From Streptomyces sp. NRRL WC-3549 (lineage in GTDB: Bacteria; Actinomycetota; Actinomycetes; Streptomycetales; Streptomycetaceae): 8,421 bases of DNA. The translations under genes were made by a program, and so were the position numbers. The stretch lies in assembly GCF_000721935.1 (NCBI RefSeq), contig NZ_KL585443.1, positions 25,653-34,073 of the forward strand, read 5' to 3'. The notes beneath the pieces were generated by a model. The model searched no databases, had not been told where the DNA came from, and saw only the letters and a list, made by a program, of their open reading frames with translations. Shown piece by piece: positions 7,078-8,421 of this stretch. The first letter of the stretch is position 1, and each line of letters begins with the position of its first letter.

Positions 7078-7107
7078 AACTTATGGGCACGCGAAGGGCG
7101 ATGACAA
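7078..7107 (-). promoter_or_regulatory. Housekeeping-type promoter of the cell-wall hydrolase
   Basis: On the - strand TTGTCA (7107-7102), an 18-base spacer, then TAAGTT (7083-7078), close to the TTGACA / TANNNT pattern used by the main Streptomyces sigma factor. Transcription would start near 7070, giving a leader of roughly 36 bases, too short for a riboswitch. This is a pattern match only. Confidence 0.5.
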
Positions 7108-7124
7108 GGGAGCGGCCGCGCCTG

Positions 7125-7138
7125 GGGGCGCGCGCCCC
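7125..7138. repeat. Perfect 14-bp GC palindrome in the divergent intergenic region
   Basis: GGGGCGCGCGCCCC is a perfect inverted repeat about 20 bases upstream of the predicted -35 of the hydrolase promoter. It could be a regulator-binding site or chance in very GC-rich DNA. It differs from the LacI-type operator nearby. Confidence 0.35.
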
Positions 7139-7207
7139 GGCGCACGCGCGGTGGAACGCGGCGTGCCGGGGCGCCGGGCGAGAACCGGCCGCACCGGTGA
7201 GAGCGGT

Positions 7208-7219
7208 GGGAGCGCACCC
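7208..7219. promoter_or_regulatory. Possible second, imperfect LacI-type operator
   Basis: GGGAGCGCACCC is a GGGxGCGCxCCC inverted repeat with one symmetric mismatch, resembling the TGGGAGCGCTCCCA-like sites bound by LacI-family repressors in Streptomyces. Its centre lies 50 bases from the centre of the perfect operator at 7257-7270. Confidence 0.3.
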
Positions 7220-7256
7220 GGGCGGGCAACCGCGAGAGGACCGGGGAGAAGACTAG

Positions 7257-7270
7257 GGAGAGCGCTCTCC
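7257..7270. promoter_or_regulatory. LacI-family operator, perfect 14-bp palindrome
   Basis: GGAGAGCGCTCTCC is a perfect inverted repeat with the central GCGC / AGCGCT core typical of LacI-family sites. It lies 31 bases before the repressor ATG and covers most of the predicted -35 region (about 7266-7271), so bound repressor would block polymerase. Autoregulation is the simplest reading. Confidence 0.75.
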
Positions 7271-7288
7271 GCCGCTCCTCCTCGGTGC

Positions 7289-7294
7289 TATAAA
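7289..7294 (+). promoter_or_regulatory. -10 element of the LacI-family gene (probably leaderless transcript)
   Basis: TATAAA stands out in this GC-rich DNA. Seven bases further on comes the A of the ATG at 7302, the usual distance from a -10 element to the transcription start. No Shine-Dalgarno sequence precedes the ATG. Both points suggest that transcription and translation start at or next to the same base. Confidence 0.6.
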
Positions 7295-7301
7295 TGCCCT
7301 C

Positions 7302-8360
7302 ATGACGGATGCTCTGCGATCGACCGGTGCGGCTCCCACCCTGGAGGACGTGGCGCGCGCCGCCGGTGTCTCCCGCGCCACCGTCTCGCGGGTCATCAAC
7401 GGGGTGCGCAACGTGGATCCGGCGATCCAGGAGACCGTACGGCAGGCCGTCTCCGTCACCGGCTACACGCCCAACCAGGCGGCCCGCTCGCTGGTCACCC
7501 GCCGCACGGACGCCGTGGCGCTCGTGGTGTCGGGTGCCGGGGCCGAGCCGGCGGCCGGGAAGGGCGCGGCACCGTGCGGGGGCGGCGCCCCGGAGGGGGC
7601 CGGCGAGGAGACGGGGCGGGGCGGCGAGGGGTCGTTCACCGCGCGCGTGTTCGCGGACCCGTTCTTCGGCCGGGTGGTGACGGGGGTCGTCGACCACCTG
7701 CGGCCGCGCGGGATCCACCCGGTCCTGATGTGCGCCGAGACCTCGTGGGCCCGGGACGAAGTGGTCTCCTACCTACGCCAGGGCAGTGCCGACGGGGCCC
7801 TGATCGTGTCGACCCACGCGGAGGACCCCTTGCCCGGACTCGTCGCGGAGGCCGGGCTGCCGGCCGTACTGTACGCGCGCCCCGCCCGGCCGACCCGCAT
7901 CAGCTACGTCGATCTGGCGCACCGGGACGGTGCCCGGCTGGCTGCGGAGCACCTGCTCGCCCGCGGATGCCGGCGGATCGCCACGATCAGCGGGCCGCTG
8001 GACGTGGCGGCGGGGCAGGACCGGCTCGCCGGGTTCCAGGAGACGATGGCCCGGCACGGCCATCCGTACATCCCCGTCGCCGAGGGCGGGTTCACCCAGG
8101 AGAGCGGTGAGGCGGCGATGGAGCAACTGCTGGCCGGCCACCCCGGTCTGGACGGGGTGTTCGCGGGGAACGACCTGATGGCGACGGGCGCCTGCCATGT
8201 GCTGCGGGACCACGGCAAGAAGGTCCCGGAGGACGTCGCCGTGGTCGGGTTCGACGACAGCGGGGCCGCCGCGGCGTGCCGGCCGCCGCTCACGGAGCCG
8301 GAACGGCCCGCGACGTCCGTGATCTTCGAGCCGACCCTGGTGGTACGGGCGTCGGCGTAG
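7302..8360 (+). CDS. LacI-family transcriptional regulator, apparently with a C-terminal in-frame deletion
   Basis: A 352-residue sugar-type repressor. Residues 13-32 form the DNA-binding helix-turn-helix (TLEDVARAAGVSRATVSRVI), followed by the hinge region (GYTPNQAARSLVTRRT, 54-69). Residues 70-350 are the periplasmic-binding-protein-like sensor (FADPFFGRVVTGVV, GALIVSTH, SYVDLAHRDGARLAAEHL, RIATISGPLDVAAGQDRLAGF, GVFAGNDLMA, VAVVGFDDS). Two oddities: about 30 Gly/Ala/Glu-rich residues (80-111) enlarge the first loop, and near residue 331 PPLT runs straight into EPERPATSVIF, lacking the TVRQP strand and the following helix usually found there (about 20-25 residues). The ligand is unknown; loss of this part could impair ligand response or folding. 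The gene is probably autoregulated through the palindrome upstream. The target operon likely lies beyond the window; the 61 bases after the stop show no clear feature. Confidence 0.92.
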   Translation: MTDALRSTGAAPTLEDVARAAGVSRATVSRVINGVRNVDPAIQETVRQAVSVTGYTPNQAARSLVTRRTDAVALVVSGAGAEPAAGKGAAPCGGGAPEGAGEETGRGGEGSFTARVFADPFFGRVVTGVVDHLRPRGIHPVLMCAETSWARDEVVSYLRQGSADGALIVSTHAEDPLPGLVAEAGLPAVLYARPARPTRISYVDLAHRDGARLAAEHLLARGCRRIATISGPLDVAAGQDRLAGFQETMARHGHPYIPVAEGGFTQESGEAAMEQLLAGHPGLDGVFAGNDLMATGACHVLRDHGKKVPEDVAVVGFDDSGAAAACRPPLTEPERPATSVIFEPTLVVRASA

Positions 8361-8421
8361 GGGGTCCGGCCGCGGGGCACCGGGCGGGTATGCCGTTCCC
8401 GCTCATCCGGTCGCGGCGCGG

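Noticed and set aside
7035..7256. ydaO-type (c-di-AMP) riboswitch in front of the hydrolase, known for some Streptomyces wall hydrolases
   Set aside because: The conserved ydaO core was not recognised and the likely promoter leaves a leader of only about 36 bases.
7035..7718. Extension of the hydrolase frame upstream of ATG 7034
   Set aside because: It crosses the predicted promoter and the LacI gene, and a signal peptide with a strong ribosome binding site starts at 7034.
1..8421. Mobile elements, CRISPR arrays, tRNA or rRNA genes
   Set aside because: No transposase, attachment repeats, regularly spaced repeats or RNA gene cloverleaf was seen.

Overview
The window is very GC-rich, with strongly GC-biased third codon positions, GTG starts, GTGA start/stop overlaps and protein families typical of Streptomyces or a close actinobacterial relative. 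All assignments were read from the sequence by family recognition; no database search was run.

Left part (1-4453), a stress-signalling block on the + strand. It opens with the C-terminal part of a SigB/SigF-type sigma factor (5' end outside the window), closed by a strong hairpin at 495-521. A three-gene unit with GTGA overlaps follows: a receiver-PP2C (RsbU/SpoIIE-like) phosphatase (596-1855), a CHASE3-HAMP sensor histidine kinase (1852-3457) and a single-domain Rcp1-type response regulator (3454-3897). The kinase reading frame is broken by a one-base shift near 2140-2158. About 100 bases on lies an RsbW-like anti-sigma ATPase (3998-4453), preceded by a possible SigB-type promoter. Together these suggest a partner-switching circuit: the kinase senses a signal, phosphorylates one or both receivers, the phosphatase acts on an anti-anti-sigma factor (not in this window), and the RsbW-like kinase releases or holds a sigma factor.

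Middle (4454-5761): a 222-base gap with small inverted repeats, then a DMT-family membrane protein with nine predicted membrane segments and a long soluble tail. Its 3' end overlaps by 11 bases the convergent gene on the - strand.

Right part (5751-8421): a secreted cell-wall hydrolase on the - strand (Rpf-like transglycosylase domain, LysM, M23 endopeptidase) with a good housekeeping-type promoter, and, divergent from it, a LacI-family repressor. The repressor has a perfect 14-base palindromic operator just upstream and a TATAAA -10 element placed so that its transcript is probably leaderless. The repressor appears to lack about 20-25 residues near its C-terminus, an in-frame loss relative to the family pattern.

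I see no wholly new system. The points most worth a second look are the broken kinase in an otherwise intact phosphatase/kinase/regulator operon, the LacI deletion, the operator arrangement in the 7035-7301 divergent region, and the possible SigB-type promoter in front of the RsbW-like gene.
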